64,000 bases of DNA from NCBI GenBank assembly GCA_019635315.1, contig JAHBZT010000004.1, positions 124,001-188,000 of the forward strand, given 5' to 3'. This document shows positions 1-11,350 of the stretch, piece after piece. A model generated the notes under the pieces. It did not search any database and had not been told where the DNA came from. It saw nothing but the letters and a program-made list of their open reading frames with translations. How positions within the stretch are numbered: position 1 is the first letter of the stretch; the number at the start of each line of letters is the position of its first letter. Made by a program: the position numbers and the translations under genes. The DNA comes from Rubrivivax sp. (GTDB taxonomy: Bacteria > Pseudomonadota > Gammaproteobacteria > Burkholderiales > Burkholderiaceae_C).

Positions 1-1185
1 ATCTGCGAGGACGCCTGGTTCGACGAGCCGGCCGAGGCCGCGGTCGCCGCGGGCGCGGAACTGCTGTGCGTGATCAACGCCTCGCCCTTCCACGTCGACA
101 AGGCCGGCGAACGCGAGGCGCGCATGGCCGAACGCGCGCGCGCCTGCGCGCGGCCCGTGGTCTACGCGCACCTGGTCGGCGGTCAGGACGAGGTGGTCTT
201 CGACGGCGCGTCGTTCGCGGTCGATGCTGCCGGCCGCCTCACCGCGCGCGCACCGGCCTTCGAGGAAGCCACGCTGCTGCTGGACGTTGACGCCGGCGCG
301 ACGCCGCGCGGCGCCATCGCGCCGGTGCCGTCGCTGGAGGCGCAGGCCTGGGCGGCGCTGGTGACCGGCGTGCGCGACTATCTCGGCAAGAACGGCTTCC
401 CCGGCGCGCTGATCGGGCTGTCCGGCGGCATCGACTCGGCGCTGGTGCTGGCGATCGCTGTCGACGCGCTGGGCGCCGAGCGCGTGCGCACGGTCATGAT
501 GCCCAGCCCCTACACGGCCGACATCTCCTGGCTCGACGCGCGCGAGATGGCGCGCCGGCTGGGCGTGCGCCACGACGAGATCGGCATCACGCCCATGTTC
601 GATGCCTTCCGCACCGGCCTGGCGCCGCTGCTGCACGAGATCGCACCAGCGGCGGGCGACACGACCGAGGAGAACCTGCAGGCACGCATCCGCGGCACGC
701 TGCTGATGGCGCTGTCCAACCGCAGCGGCGCCATCGTGCTGACCACCGGCAACAAGAGCGAGATGGCCACCGGCTACTGCACGCTGTACGGCGACATGGC
801 CGGCGGCTTCGCGGTCATCAAGGACGTCGCGAAGACGCTGGTCTACCGCCTCGCCAACTGGCGCAATGCGCAGGGTGCGGAGGTGATCCCGCAGCGCATC
901 ATCACCCGCCCGCCCTCGGCCGAGCTGCGCCCCGGGCAGACCGACCAGGACAGCCTGCCGCCCTACGAGGTGCTGGACGCCATCCTGTCGCTGTACATGG
1001 AGAACGACCGCAGCATCGACGAGATCGTCGCGGCCGGCTTCGAGCGCACCACCGTGGAGCGCGTCGCGCACCTGATCAAGGTCAACGAGTACAAGCGGCG
1101 GCAGGCGCCGGTGGGCATCCGCATCACCCACCGCGCGTTCGGTCGCGACTGGCGCTATCCCATCACGTCCAGGTTCCGTGCTTAA
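1..1185 (+). CDS. nadE: NAD+ synthetase, glutamine-dependent (5' end outside window)
   Basis: Last step of NAD synthesis: amidation of deamido-NAD using ATP and ammonia released from glutamine. The reading frame is open from base 1, so the start and most of the N-terminal glutaminase (nitrilase-like) domain lie upstream. The first visible residues, ICEDAWF, match the family segment holding the catalytic cysteine of that domain. The synthetase domain follows, with the PP-loop GLSGGIDSALVLA near codon 140 and a downstream TTGNKSEMATGYCTLYGD block typical of NadE. The stop is TAA at 1183-1185. glnB follows after 39 bases in the same direction, an order common in Burkholderiales. Family assignment is firm; only the 5' end is missing. 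Confidence 0.96.
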   Translation: MCEDAWFDEPAEAAVAAGAELLCVINASPFHVDKAGEREARMAERARACARPVVYAHLVGGQDEVVFDGASFAVDAAGRLTARAPAFEEATLLLDVDAGATPRGAIAPVPSLEAQAWAALVTGVRDYLGKNGFPGALIGLSGGIDSALVLAIAVDALGAERVRTVMMPSPYTADISWLDAREMARRLGVRHDEIGITPMFDAFRTGLAPLLHEIAPAAGDTTEENLQARIRGTLLMALSNRSGAIVLTTGNKSEMATGYCTLYGDMAGGFAVIKDVAKTLVYRLANWRNAQGAEVIPQRIITRPPSAELRPGQTDQDSLPPYEVLDAILSLYMENDRSIDEIVAAGFERTTVERVAHLIKVNEYKRRQAPVGIRITHRAFGRDWRYPITSRFRA

Positions 1186-1563
<378 letters not shown>

Positions 1564-1635
1564 TCGCGCGCTCGCCGCGCGCCGGCCCGGCGCCGGCAGC
1601 CCACCGGCGCGCCTGCGCCGCGATGCGGCGGCGGC

Positions 1636-2229
1636 TCAGACCTGCGAATAGTCGTCCGGCGCGCTGCCGCGGCGCGCCTGCGCCGCCAGCCGCTGCAGCA
1701 GTTCGGCCGCGTCCTCGCCCACCTGCAGCACCTGGTGCTGCGCGCTGGCCAGGAAACCCTCGTCGACGGCCGAGCGCATGAAGGCCAGCAGGCCGTCGAA
1801 ATAGCCCGCGACGTTGAGCAGCCCGATCGGCTGGTCGTGGTAGCCGAGCTGGCGCCAGGTCCACACCTCGTACAGTTCCTCCAGCGTGCCGATGCCGCCG
1901 GGCAGCGCGACGAAGGCGTCGGCTCGCTCGGCCATCATCTGCTTGCGCAGGTGCATGGTCGGCACGACATGCAGTTCGTGCAGGCCGCGGTGGCCGACCT
2001 CGCGCTTCATCAGCGTCTCCGGGATCACGCCGACGACGCGGCCGCCGGCGGCCAGCGTCGCGTCGGCGACCTCGCCCATCAGCCCCACCGCGCCGCCGCC
2101 GTAGACGAGTTGCCAGCCCTGCCCGCCGATGGCGCGGCCGAGCGCCCGCGCCGCCTCGGCATAGGCCGGCCGCGCGCCGTGGCGCGAGCCGCAGTAGACG
2201 CAGACGCTGAAGGGAACGGGATCGGGCAT
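1636..2229 (-). CDS. LOG family (TIGR00730) Rossmann-fold protein
   Basis: 197 residues starting [16 protein letters not shown]. It holds the family signature [16 protein letters not shown], shared with plant LONELY GUY enzymes and bacterial nucleoside 5'-monophosphate phosphoribohydrolases that release free bases or cytokinin-like adenines, plus the [14 protein letters not shown] segment. The ATG at 2229 was chosen because homology starts there; the frame stays open upstream only because of high GC. It lies 41 bases after the RDD gene and is probably the last gene of the leftward sigma factor operon. The role in this cell is not shown by the sequence. Confidence 0.9.
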   Translation of the reverse strand: MPDPVPFSVCVYCGSRHGARPAYAEAARALGRAIGGQGWQLVYGGGAVGLMGEVADATLAAGGRVVGVIPETLMKREVGHRGLHELHVVPTMHLRKQMMAERADAFVALPGGIGTLEELYEVWTWRQLGYHDQPIGLLNVAGYFDGLLAFMRSAVDEGFLASAQHQVLQVGEDAAELLQRLAAQARRGSAPDDYSQV

Positions 2230-2270
2230 CGTCGGGCAGGGCGGGGCAGGGATGGATGGGCGCTCGCCGC

Positions 2271-2855
2271 TCAGCGGCGCGGCTTCTTCGGCCGCGGCGG
2301 CGGCCGCCAGGTGACCAGCCGCGTGCCGCAGACCGCATCGTGCCAGTACTGGCGGTCCGGGTGCAGCCGCGCCAGCGCCGCATAGGCCAGCACGCCGGCG
2401 AGCACGGCGCCGAAGGCGGTCCAGCCGCCTGGCAGGCCGCTGAAGCGCAGCGCCAGCAGCGCCGGCAGGAACCACAGCCAGGACAGCAGGTAGCGCGCCG
2501 CCGCGCGGCCCCAGCCGAGCGCGCGGCCGTCGCGCCGCACCAGGCGCACGTGCCAGGTCTGCATCGCCAGCGTCTGCCCGCCGTGGGTCCAGAACCAGGT
2601 GAAGTAGGCGCCGAGCACGGCGAACAGGAAGGCCTGCATGCCCGTGCTGCCCTCCAGCGCATGGCGCTGCTGCGTGGTCACCGAATACAGCAGCCCGGCG
2701 ATCATCACGACGCCGAACAGCAGCACGCCTTCGTACAGGAAGCAGGCCAGGCGGCGCCAGACGCCCGGCGTCGGCTGCGACGCCGGGTCGGGCGGCCAGC
2801 CGGCGGGCGGCGAGGCAGGCGGCGGAGGGAGAACGGTTTCGGGAGGTGCGGTCAC
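2271..2855 (-). CDS. RDD family membrane protein
   Basis: 194 residues with three or four hydrophobic segments, the first near residues 40-60 ([12 protein letters not shown]) and others near 75-95 and 125-165. The motif LACFLYEG near the first membrane segment corresponds to the Arg-Asp-Asp region of the family, and a second conserved segment is [18 protein letters not shown]. The N-terminus is proline-rich and the C-terminus very basic ([11 protein letters not shown]). The GTG start at 2855 overlaps the TGA of the DUF3106 gene (GTGA), so translation is probably coupled. RDD proteins are integral membrane proteins of mostly unknown function, some linked to ion transport. Confidence 0.87.
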   Translation of the reverse strand: MTAPPETVLPPPPASPPAGWPPDPASQPTPGVWRRLACFLYEGVLLFGVVMIAGLLYSVTTQQRHALEGSTGMQAFLFAVLGAYFTWFWTHGGQTLAMQTWHVRLVRRDGRALGWGRAAARYLLSWLWFLPALLALRFSGLPGGWTAFGAVLAGVLAYAALARLHPDRQYWHDAVCGTRLVTWRPPPRPKKPRR

Positions 2856-3592
2856 GGGCTGGGGTCGGGCGCAGCGTCCGGGCTGGAGGCCGGTGGCCTC
2901 GCCCGCGGCGCCGGCCGCGACTCTACCGCGGCACCCTGCGGCCCGCGCTGCGGCAGCAGCGTGGCCTTGTCGACGAAGCCCGGCGTCGCCGCCACCTTGG
3001 GCAGCCCGGCCTGGTGGTGCACCGGCGGCGCGGCGCGGCGCGTCACCGGCAGCGTGGTCGCGCCCGGGCCCGCCTGCACGACCGTCGGCGCGACCACCTT
3101 GCGCGGCGGCGCCGCGACCGGCTGCACGATATGGCGCTTGCCGCTTCCGCTGCGCCGGGCGTCGGCGGTCGAGCGCGCGGCGCGCTCGGCCGAGCGGCGC
3201 CGCTCCGCCAGTGCACGGCGCTCGTCCTCGGTCAGCGCCTGGTAGGCCTCCCAGTGCGCCTGGCGCTCGTCGGGCGGCAGGCGCCGCGTCTCCTGGTACT
3301 GCAGCCGCGCCCGTGCGCGCTGCTCGGGGCTCAGCCGCGCCCAGTCGGCCATGCGGTCCTGGAGCCGCTCGCGCTCCGACGCCGGCAGGCGCGCAAAGCG
3401 GTCGGCCATCTGCAGCCACTTCTGCTTGCGCTCGGCGTCGATGCGCGACCAGTGCTCGCGCAGCGGCGCCAGGGCCTGCTGCTGCGTCGCGGTCAGCGCC
3501 GCCCAGCGCGGCGGCGCCTCCGGCGTGGCGTGGCCGCTGACCAGCCACAAGGGCAGCAGCGCGACGAGCAGCAGGCGCCAGGGCAGCGGCAT
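2852..3592 (-). CDS. DUF3106 domain protein, exported
   Basis: 246 residues. An N-terminal signal peptide ([20 protein letters not shown]) is followed by a helical, Arg/Glu/Trp-rich region with repeated [30 protein letters not shown] units, the hallmark of DUF3106. The C-terminal half is low-complexity Ala/Pro/Arg. Found in Burkholderiales directly after a sigma factor and a DUF3619 protein, as here. The repeat pattern recalls periplasmic LTXXQ (Spy/CpxP-like) proteins, but that is only a resemblance. No enzymatic motif is visible. Confidence 0.87.
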   Translation of the reverse strand: MPLPWRLLLVALLPLWLVSGHATPEAPPRWAALTATQQQALAPLREHWSRIDAERKQKWLQMADRFARLPASERERLQDRMADWARLSPEQRARARLQYQETRRLPPDERQAHWEAYQALTEDERRALAERRRSAERAARSTADARRSGSGKRHIVQPVAAPPRKVVAPTVVQAGPGATTLPVTRRAAPPVHHQAGLPKVAATPGFVDKATLLPQRGPQGAAVESRPAPRARPPASSPDAAPDPSP

Positions 3593-3599
3593 GGCGGCT

Positions 3600-4067
3600 T
3601 CAGGGCTGCGACGAGCGCAGGTACTCGGCAAAACCCGGATCGCTCCAGGCCGCCGGCGGCAGGTCGTCGGCAAGCAGTTCGGCGTCGATCGCGGCTGCCG
3701 TCGCGACATGCTCGCGGTCGCGCAAGGTCTGGATGGCGACCAGCCCGGCCACCAGCACCAGCAGCGGCAGCAGGCCGGCGGTGCGCAGCCACCAGCCCGG
3801 GCGCCGCGGCGCGGGCGTGGGCCCGCCGGCCAGCGCGACGGCGGCAGCACCCTGCAGCGGCCGGCTCGACCCGCCCGCGGTGGCCGTGCGGGCAAACCGG
3901 GCCCGCTGCAGCGCCTGCTCGCGCGCGAAGCGCAGCCGGGTCTGGATGTCGGGCGGCAACTGTGCGGACTGCCGGGACAGCGCGCCGGCCAGGCGGGCAC
4001 CCAGGCGCGCCGGCACATCCGCCGCAGCCGGTGCGGCAGACAGCCAGGGGGGTTGCGGCGTCGTCAT
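3600..4067 (-). CDS. DUF3619 family protein, single-pass membrane
   Basis: 155 residues with an N-terminal soluble part holding LGARLAGALSRQSAQLP and RLRFAREQAL, one transmembrane segment near residues 95-115 (AGLLPLLVLVAGLVAI), and a short C-terminal tail. This fits DUF3619 proteins, which sit beside a sigma factor in betaproteobacteria. The ATG at 4067 overlaps the sigma factor TGA (ATGA). Position and topology would suit a membrane partner or anti-sigma function, but nothing in the sequence proves it. Confidence 0.85.
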   Translation of the reverse strand: MTTPQPPWLSAAPAAADVPARLGARLAGALSRQSAQLPPDIQTRLRFAREQALQRARFARTATAGGSSRPLQGAAAVALAGGPTPAPRRPGWWLRTAGLLPLLVLVAGLVAIQTLRDREHVATAAAIDAELLADDLPPAAWSDPGFAEYLRSSQP

Positions 4068-4666
4068 GGTGTGATTCCTCGCGCCCGCAGGGACTTGGCC
4101 AGCGCATGCAGCGCCCGCGAGCAGTGCGTCTTGACGCTGCCCTCCGAGCACCCCATCACCGCCGCCGTCTCGGCCACGTCGAACTCCTCCCAGTAACGAA
4201 GCAGGAACGCCTCCCGTTGACGCCCGGGCAGCGCAGCGACCTCGGCGTCGATCGCCTGCAGCAACTGTGCCCGCGCCACCGCGTCGGCGGCGCTCTCGCC
4301 GGCCAGGCGACCGTCCAGCGCCTGCAGCGCGTCCAGCAGGTCCGCGCCGGCGTCGTCGCCGCCGTCGCCCGCGCCGTCGAAGTCCGCCAGGTTCTGCACC
4401 ACCGCGGCGCGCACCTTCTCGCGCCGGAACCAGTCCATCGTCGCGTTCGACAGGATGCGCTGGAACAGCAGCGGCAATTCCGCCGCCGGGCGGTCGGCGT
4501 ACTTCTCGGCCAGCCGGATCATCGCGTCCTGCACGATGTCCAGCGCCGCGTCGTCGCTGCGGACCGCATAGACCGTGCGCTTGAAGGCGCGCTTCTCGAC
4601 GCTCGTGAGGAAGTCGGACAGTTCTTTGTCGGTGGCCAAGGAGCGGGGCAGACCAAGCCGTAGCAA
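4064..4666 (-). CDS. RNA polymerase sigma factor, sigma-70/ECF-like
   Basis: About 200 residues. Region 2 is seen in DDAALDIVQDAMIRLAEKY and LFQRILSNATMDWFRR. Region 4 helix-turn-helix is seen in LPGRQREAFLLRYWEEFDVAETAAVMGCSEGSVKTH. Region 3 is absent, as in extracytoplasmic-function sigma factors. The start is uncertain: TTG at 4666 gives 200 residues, and TTG at 4639 gives a protein beginning LATDKELSDFL, which looks like the conserved N-terminus; neither has a good ribosome site. It heads an operon with DUF3619, DUF3106 and RDD genes, a fixed set in Burkholderiales, and is divergent from ilvB. Confidence 0.88.
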   Translation of the reverse strand: MLRLGLPRSLATDKELSDFLTSVEKRAFKRTVYAVRSDDAALDIVQDAMIRLAEKYADRPAAELPLLFQRILSNATMDWFRREKVRAAVVQNLADFDGAGDGGDDAGADLLDALQALDGRLAGESAADAVARAQLLQAIDAEVAALPGRQREAFLLRYWEEFDVAETAAVMGCSEGSVKTHCSRALHALAKSLRARGITP

Positions 4667-4895
4667 CCCGTGAGGGCGCGGGATTATGTCATCGGCCAGG
4701 ACCGGCGCCTGCGCCGGCCGCGCGCGGCGCGGGCCGGGTGCATAATGCTGCTTCGCAACAACGCTCTTGGGTCATACCCGGCCGTCCGACCCGGACGGCG
4801 GTTCTTCTGACCGCGCAGGTTCCGAATCCGCCTCACGAGGGCGCGAGGAGGGGCACCGATGGTTTTTCGTCAGAGAAATTCACAGAGGTTCTGAA
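4667..4895. promoter_or_regulatory. Divergent intergenic region, sigma factor / ilvB
   Basis: 229 bases between divergent genes. A possible -10 element CATAAT lies at 4741-4746. Two strong inverted repeats are present: CCGGCGC-CT-GCGCCGG at about 4702-4717, and GCCGTCCG-ACC-CGGACGGC at 4781-4799 followed by GGTTCTTCT, which could act as a weak terminator or attenuator for ilvB. A 21-codon frame at 4745-4810 (MLLRNNALGSYPAVRPGRRF...) spans the second hairpin, but it is not rich in branched-chain codons and its start overlaps the putative -10, so I do not call it a leader peptide. Confidence 0.35.
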
Positions 4896-6680
4896 ATGGA
4901 AGTGTCTGCCGCGGAAGTCAAGCGGGCTGCTCAAGCCCTGCCGTCTTCTCCCTCCTCCGCCACGTCGGGCGAGCCCAACGGCTCGGAGATCCTCGTGCGC
5001 TGCCTGCAGGCCGAAGGGGTCAAGTACCTCTGGGGCTACCCCGGCGGCGCCGTGCTGTACATCTACGACGCGCTGTACAAGCAGGACACCATCGAGCACG
5101 TGCTGGTGCGCCACGAGCAGGCCGCCGTGCACGCCGCCGACGGTTATGCACGCGCCACCGGCGAGGTCGGCGTCGCGCTGGTCACCTCGGGGCCCGGCGT
5201 CACGAATGCCGTCACCGGCATCGCGACGGCCTACATGGACTCGATCCCCATGGTCATCGTCACCGGCCAGGTGCCGACGCCGGCGATCGGCCTGGACGCC
5301 TTCCAGGAATGCGACACGGTGGGCATCACGCGCCCCATCGTCAAGCACAACTTCCTGGTCAAGGACGTGCGCGACCTCGCGCTGACCCTGAAGAAGGCCT
5401 TCCACATCGCGCGCACCGGGCGCCCGGGACCGGTGGTGGTGGACATTCCCAAGGACGTGTCGCTGAAGACCGCGCCCTTCCACTACCCCGAGCGTGTCGA
5501 GATGCGCTCGTACAACCCGGTGAAGAAGGGCCACGGCGGGCAGATCCGGAAGGCCGTGCAGCTGCTGCTGGCGGCGAAGCGACCCTACATCTACACCGGC
5601 GGCGGCGTGATCCTGGGCAACGCCAGCGCCGAGCTGCGCGAGCTGGCCGACCTGCTGGGCTTTCCCTGCACGAACACGCTGATGGGCCTGGGCGCCATCC
5701 CGGCTGCGGACCCGAAATTCCTGGGCATGCTGGGCATGCACGGCACCTACGAGGCCAACATGACGATGCAGCACTGCGACGTGCTGCTGGCCGTCGGTGC
5801 GCGCTTCGACGACCGCGTGATCGGCAACCCGAAGCATTTCGCGCAGGTCGAGCGCAAGATCATCCACGTCGACATCGACCCCAGCAGCATCAGCAAGCGC
5901 GTCAAGGTCGACATCCCCATCGTCGGCGACGTCAAGGAGGTGCTGGTCGAGCTGATCGCGCAGATCCGCGAGGCGCAGGCCCGGCCCGACGCCGCGGCGC
6001 TGAATGCCTGGTGGGCCCAGGTCAACGAATGGCGCAAGCGCGACTGCCTGGCCTTCCGCGACAGCAGCGAGGTCATCAAGCCGCAGATGGTGGTCAAGAA
6101 GCTGTGGGAGCTGACGCGCGGCCGCGACTGCTACATCACCAGCGACGTCGGCCAGCACCAGATGTGGGCGGCGCAGTACTTCGGCTTCGACGAGCCGCGG
6201 CGCTGGATCAACAGCGGCGGCCTGGGCACGATGGGCGTGGGCCTGCCGTACGCGATGGGCATCAAGCTCGCGAAGCCCGACAGCGACGTGTTCTGCATCA
6301 CCGGCGAAGGCAGCATCCAGATGTGCCTGCAGGAGCTGTCCACCTGCAAGCAGTACGACACGCCGGTCAAGATCGTCAGCCTGAACAACCGCTACCTGGG
6401 CATGGTGCGCCAGTGGCAGCAGCTGGACTACGGCGGCCGCTATTCGCACAGCTACATGGACGCGCTGCCGGACTTCGTCAAGCTCGCCGAGGCCTACGGG
6501 CATGTGGGCATGCTCGTCGAGAAGCCTTCGGACGTCGAGCCCGCGCTGCGCGAGGCCCTCCGGCTCAAGGACCGCACCGTCTTCCTGGACGTGCGCACCG
6601 ACCCCACCGAGAACGTCTGGCCCATGGTCCAGGCGGGCAAGGGCATCACGGAGATGCTGCTCGGCTCCGAGGACCTGTGA
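4896..6680 (+). CDS. ilvB: Acetolactate synthase large subunit
   Basis: Catalytic ThDP-dependent subunit joining two pyruvates, or pyruvate and 2-oxobutyrate, in the first common step of valine, leucine and isoleucine synthesis. 594 residues. It contains the active-site glutamate in RHEQAAVHAADGYARATG, the FAD/pyruvate-oxidase-type middle domain (HVDIDPSSISKRVKVDIP), and the ThDP-binding GEGS...N motif in ITGEGSIQMCLQELS with SLNNRYLGMVRQW. The ATG at 4896 gives a short Ser/Pro-rich lead before GSEILVRCLQAEGV, where homology begins. The frame is open upstream to 4767 but without a better start. It heads ilvBHC. Confidence 0.96.
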   Translation: MEVSAAEVKRAAQALPSSPSSATSGEPNGSEILVRCLQAEGVKYLWGYPGGAVLYIYDALYKQDTIEHVLVRHEQAAVHAADGYARATGEVGVALVTSGPGVTNAVTGIATAYMDSIPMVIVTGQVPTPAIGLDAFQECDTVGITRPIVKHNFLVKDVRDLALTLKKAFHIARTGRPGPVVVDIPKDVSLKTAPFHYPERVEMRSYNPVKKGHGGQIRKAVQLLLAAKRPYIYTGGGVILGNASAELRELADLLGFPCTNTLMGLGAIPAADPKFLGMLGMHGTYEANMTMQHCDVLLAVGARFDDRVIGNPKHFAQVERKIIHVDIDPSSISKRVKVDIPIVGDVKEVLVELIAQIREAQARPDAAALNAWWAQVNEWRKRDCLAFRDSSEVIKPQMVVKKLWELTRGRDCYITSDVGQHQMWAAQYFGFDEPRRWINSGGLGTMGVGLPYAMGIKLAKPDSDVFCITGEGSIQMCLQELSTCKQYDTPVKIVSLNNRYLGMVRQWQQLDYGGRYSHSYMDALPDFVKLAEAYGHVGMLVEKPSDVEPALREALRLKDRTVFLDVRTDPTENVWPMVQAGKGITEMLLGSEDL

Positions 6681-6703
6681 CGCGCCCGGACCCGCCGGCG
6701 ACA

Positions 6704-8583
<1,880 letters not shown>

Positions 8584-8603
8584 TGCGCTATCCTCGCGGC
8601 CCG

Positions 8604-9449
8604 ATGAGCGACGATCCGCGCACCAGCCTGCCGCCCGAGGACCACGACCCGGGCGCTGCCGTCGACGCCTCGCGGCCGCGCCGCAAGGGCATCTACGTGC
8701 TGCCCAACGCGATCACGCTGGCCGCGCTGTTCGCCGGCTTCTACGGCATCGTGATGGCGATGAGCGGCCGCTTCGAGGCCGCCTGCATCGCCATCTTCGC
8801 CGCCGCGGTGCTGGACAGCCTGGACGGCCGCGTCGCGCGCATGACCAATTCGCAGAGCGCGTTCGGCGAGCAGATGGACAGCCTGTGCGACATGGTCAGC
8901 TTCGGCGCCGCGCCGGCGCTGATCATGTACGAGTGGGCGCTGTCGGGGCTGGGGCGCTGGGGCTGGATCGCGGCCTTCGTCTACATCGCCGGCGCGGCGC
9001 TGCGCCTGGCGCGCTTCAACGTCAACATCGGCGTCGTCGACAAGCGCTTCTTCCAGGGCCTGCCCAGCCCGGCCGCCGCGGCGCTGGTGATCGGCCTGAT
9101 CTGGGCGATGGACGACTCCGGCTTCAAGGGTGTAGGCCGCATCGACTGGCTGGCCTGGACGGCCTTCGGCGTGACGCTGTATGCGGGGCTGTCGATGGTC
9201 ACCAACGCCCCGTTCTACAGCTTCAAGGTCGTCGGCGGGCGGCGCACGGTGCCCTTCATCGTGCTCGTCGCGATCGCGCTCGCGATCGCCCTCGTCGCAC
9301 TCGACCCGTCGCGGGTGCTGTTCGCGCTGTTCTGCCTGTACGGGCTGTCGGGCTATGCGGTCTACGGGTGGCGGCGCTACAAGGGCATGCACGCCAGCGT
9401 CGTCGCGCTGTCCACCGACGAGCCGGACGAGAAGGGCCTGCACCAGTGA
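8604..9449 (+). CDS. pssA: CDP-diacylglycerol--serine O-phosphatidyltransferase
   Basis: Makes phosphatidylserine, the precursor of phosphatidylethanolamine, from CDP-diacylglycerol and serine at the inner membrane. 281 residues with several transmembrane segments. The CDP-alcohol phosphatidyltransferase signature is complete: DSLDGRVARMTNSQSAFGEQMDSLCD, matching DGxxAR(8)GxxxDxxxD. It lies between ilvC and leuA, the usual betaproteobacterial order. Start ATG at 8604; a Pro/Asp-rich 28-residue lead precedes RRKGIYVLPNAITL. Confidence 0.95.
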   Translation: MSDDPRTSLPPEDHDPGAAVDASRPRRKGIYVLPNAITLAALFAGFYGIVMAMSGRFEAACIAIFAAAVLDSLDGRVARMTNSQSAFGEQMDSLCDMVSFGAAPALIMYEWALSGLGRWGWIAAFVYIAGAALRLARFNVNIGVVDKRFFQGLPSPAAAALVIGLIWAMDDSGFKGVGRIDWLAWTAFGVTLYAGLSMVTNAPFYSFKVVGGRRTVPFIVLVAIALAIALVALDPSRVLFALFCLYGLSGYAVYGWRRYKGMHASVVALSTDEPDEKGLHQ

Positions 9450-9520
9450 CGCGGCCGCTGCGCGGCGGTGGTGCCCCGCCGGCGCGGCGCCGCGCGCGGC
9501 GCTGTGCTACATTGCAGCGC

Positions 9521-9580
9521 ATGTCGTCGACCGTCCGCCCCATCGCGCTAGCCCTGCTAGGAGCCCCGCGGGTGCGCTGA
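9521..9580 (+). CDS. leuA leader peptide (attenuation), 19 residues
   Basis: A short frame MSSTVRPIALALLGAPRVR followed by TGA, 28 bases before a strong terminator hairpin and 114 bases before leuA. Codons 10, 12 and 13 are leucine, two of them CTA, a codon otherwise very rare in this GC-rich sequence. Clustered rare Leu codons just before a terminator are the classic design of leucine attenuation, in which scarce charged tRNA-Leu stalls the ribosome and prevents terminator folding. The shape recalls E. coli leuL (MS.IVR...LLLL). The ribosome site is weak and the antiterminator pairing is not resolved by eye. Confidence 0.7.
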   Translation: MSSTVRPIALALLGAPRVR

Positions 9581-9607
9581 TCGACTTCGTCCGTCCTTTT
9601 CCCCGAT

Positions 9608-9646
9608 CAACGGCCCGCCAGCGCAACGCAGCGGGCCGTTGTCCTT
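9608..9646 (+). terminator. leuA attenuator (intrinsic terminator)
   Basis: An 11-base perfect stem: CAACGGCCCGC at 9608-9618 pairs with GCGGGCCGTTG at 9631-9641, with a 12-base loop, followed by TCCTTT. It lies between the leader peptide stop and leuA. In this context it is best read as the attenuator of the leucine leader. Confidence 0.75.
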
Positions 9647-9694
9647 TGGACCCCCGGAAGCTGCCTGCGAAACCCTCTCGCGAAAGCTCAAGCC

Positions 9695-11236
9695 ATGACC
9701 GACAAGCTCATCATCTTCGACACCACCCTGCGCGACGGCGAGCAGTCGCCCGGCGCCTCGATGACGCGCGAGGAGAAGCTGCGCATCGCGCGCCAGCTCG
9801 AGCGGCTGCGGGTGGACGTCATCGAGGCCGGCTTCGCGGCCAGCAGCAACGGCGATTTCGAGGCCGTCAAGGCCATCGCCGACCACATCCGCGAGTCCAC
9901 CGTGTGCTCGCTGGCGCGCGCCAACGACCGCGACATCGCGCGCGCGGCCGAGGCGCTGAAGGGGGCGGCGCGCGCGCGCATCCACACCTTCATCGCGACC
10001 AGCCCGCTGCACATGGAGAAGAAGCTGCGCATGACGCCCGAGCAGGTGCACGAACAGGCCAGGCTCTCGGTGCGCTTCGCGCGCCAGCACTGCGACGACG
10101 TCGAGTTCTCGCCCGAGGACGGCTACCGCTCCGACCCCGACTTCCTGTGCCAGGTGCTGGAGACCGTGATCCGCGAAGGCGCGACCACGATCAACATCCC
10201 GGACACCGTGGGCTATGCGGTGCCGGAGCTGTACGGCGAGTTCATCCGCAGCCTGCGCGAGCGCATCCCGAACAGCGACCGCGCCATCTGGAGCGTGCAC
10301 TGCCACAACGACCTGGGCATGGCGGTGGCCAATTCGCTGGCCGGCGTCAAGATCGGCGGCGCGCGCCAGGTCGAGTGCACGATCAACGGCCTGGGCGAAC
10401 GCGCCGGCAACTGCAGCCTGGAGGAGATCGTGATGGCGGTGCGCACGCGCCGCGACTACTTCAAGCTCGAGCTGGGCATCGACACGACGCAGATCGTGCC
10501 GGCCAGCCGCATGGTCAGCCAGACCACCGGCTTCGTCGTGCAGCCCAACAAGGCGGTGGTCGGCGCCAATGCCTTCGCGCATGCCAGCGGCATCCACCAG
10601 GACGGCGTGCTGAAGGCGCGCGACACCTACGAGATCATGCGCGCCGAGGACGTCGGCTGGAGCGCCAACAAGATCGTGCTCGGCAAGCTCAGCGGCCGCA
10701 ACGCCTTCAAGCAGCGGCTGCAGGAACTGGGCATCGAGCTGGAGAGCGAGGGTGAGATCAACGCCGCCTTCGCACGCTTCAAGGACCTGGCCGACCGCAA
10801 GAGCGAGATCTTCGACGAGGACATCATCGCGCTGGTCGGCGACGAGAGCGTCACGCCCGAGGCCGAGCATTTCCGCCTGGTCTCGCTGACGCAGCACTCG
10901 GGCACCGGCGAGCGCCCGCACGCGCGGGTGGCCTTCGTCGCCGGCGGCCAGGAGCACCGGGCCGAGAGCGACGGCAACGGGCCGGTCGACGCCAGCCTGA
11001 AGGCCATCGAGTCGCAGGTGCGAAGTGGCGCCGAGATGCTGCTCTATTCGGTCAATGCCATCACCAGCGGCTCGACAGAATCGCAGGGCGAGGTCACCGT
11101 CCGGCTGCAGCATGGCGGCCGGGTGGTGAACGGGGTCGGTGCGGACCCCGACATCGTCGTGGCATCGGCCAAGGCCTACCTGTCGGCGCTGAACAAGCTG
11201 CACGGCAACCTGGAGCGTGTTGCGGCTCAAGGCTGA
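9695..11236 (+). CDS. leuA: 2-isopropylmalate synthase
   Basis: First committed step of leucine synthesis: condenses acetyl-CoA with 2-oxoisovalerate, the product of the ilv genes just upstream. 513 residues, the bacterial type 1 length. Catalytic and metal-binding motifs are [16 protein letters not shown] at the N-terminus, [12 protein letters not shown], and the metal-ligand [17 protein letters not shown]. The C-terminal LeuA allosteric domain that binds leucine starts after about residue 390 and ends near [11 protein letters not shown]. It appears regulated by leader-peptide attenuation. Confidence 0.97.
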   Translation: MTDKLIIFDTTLRDGEQSPGASMTREEKLRIARQLERLRVDVIEAGFAASSNGDFEAVKAIADHIRESTVCSLARANDRDIARAAEALKGAARARIHTFIATSPLHMEKKLRMTPEQVHEQARLSVRFARQHCDDVEFSPEDGYRSDPDFLCQVLETVIREGATTINIPDTVGYAVPELYGEFIRSLRERIPNSDRAIWSVHCHNDLGMAVANSLAGVKIGGARQVECTINGLGERAGNCSLEEIVMAVRTRRDYFKLELGIDTTQIVPASRMVSQTTGFVVQPNKAVVGANAFAHASGIHQDGVLKARDTYEIMRAEDVGWSANKIVLGKLSGRNAFKQRLQELGIELESEGEINAAFARFKDLADRKSEIFDEDIIALVGDESVTPEAEHFRLVSLTQHSGTGERPHARVAFVAGGQEHRAESDGNGPVDASLKAIESQVRSGAEMLLYSVNAITSGSTESQGEVTVRLQHGGRVVNGVGADPDIVVASAKAYLSALNKLHGNLERVAAQG

Positions 11237-11299
11237 GGGCAACGTCCGGTTACGTCTCGACGCGTCTCGCAAGCACGACAGGCGCCACTTGAGGAAAAA

Positions 11300-11330
11300 C
11301 ACGCAAGTCTTTGATCTTGTGTGCGTTCTT
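11300..11330 (+). terminator. Possible leuA terminator
   Basis: CACGCAAG (11300-11307) pairs with CTTGTGTG (11316-11323) with one G-U pair and an eight-base loop. It is flanked by an A-run upstream and CGTTCTT downstream, so it could work from either direction. It overlaps a possible -35 (TTGTGT, 11317-11322) of a promoter for the next gene, with -10 TACACT at 11341-11346. Confidence 0.4.
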
Positions 11331-11350
11331 CGGGTGACGATACACTGGGT

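Noticed and set aside
1564-1635. Terminator between glnB and the LOG gene
   Set aside because: Several GC-rich inverted repeats but no U-run on either strand.
4745-4810. 21-codon leader peptide before ilvB
   Set aside because: Few branched-chain codons, none of them rare, and its ATG overlaps the likely -10 element.
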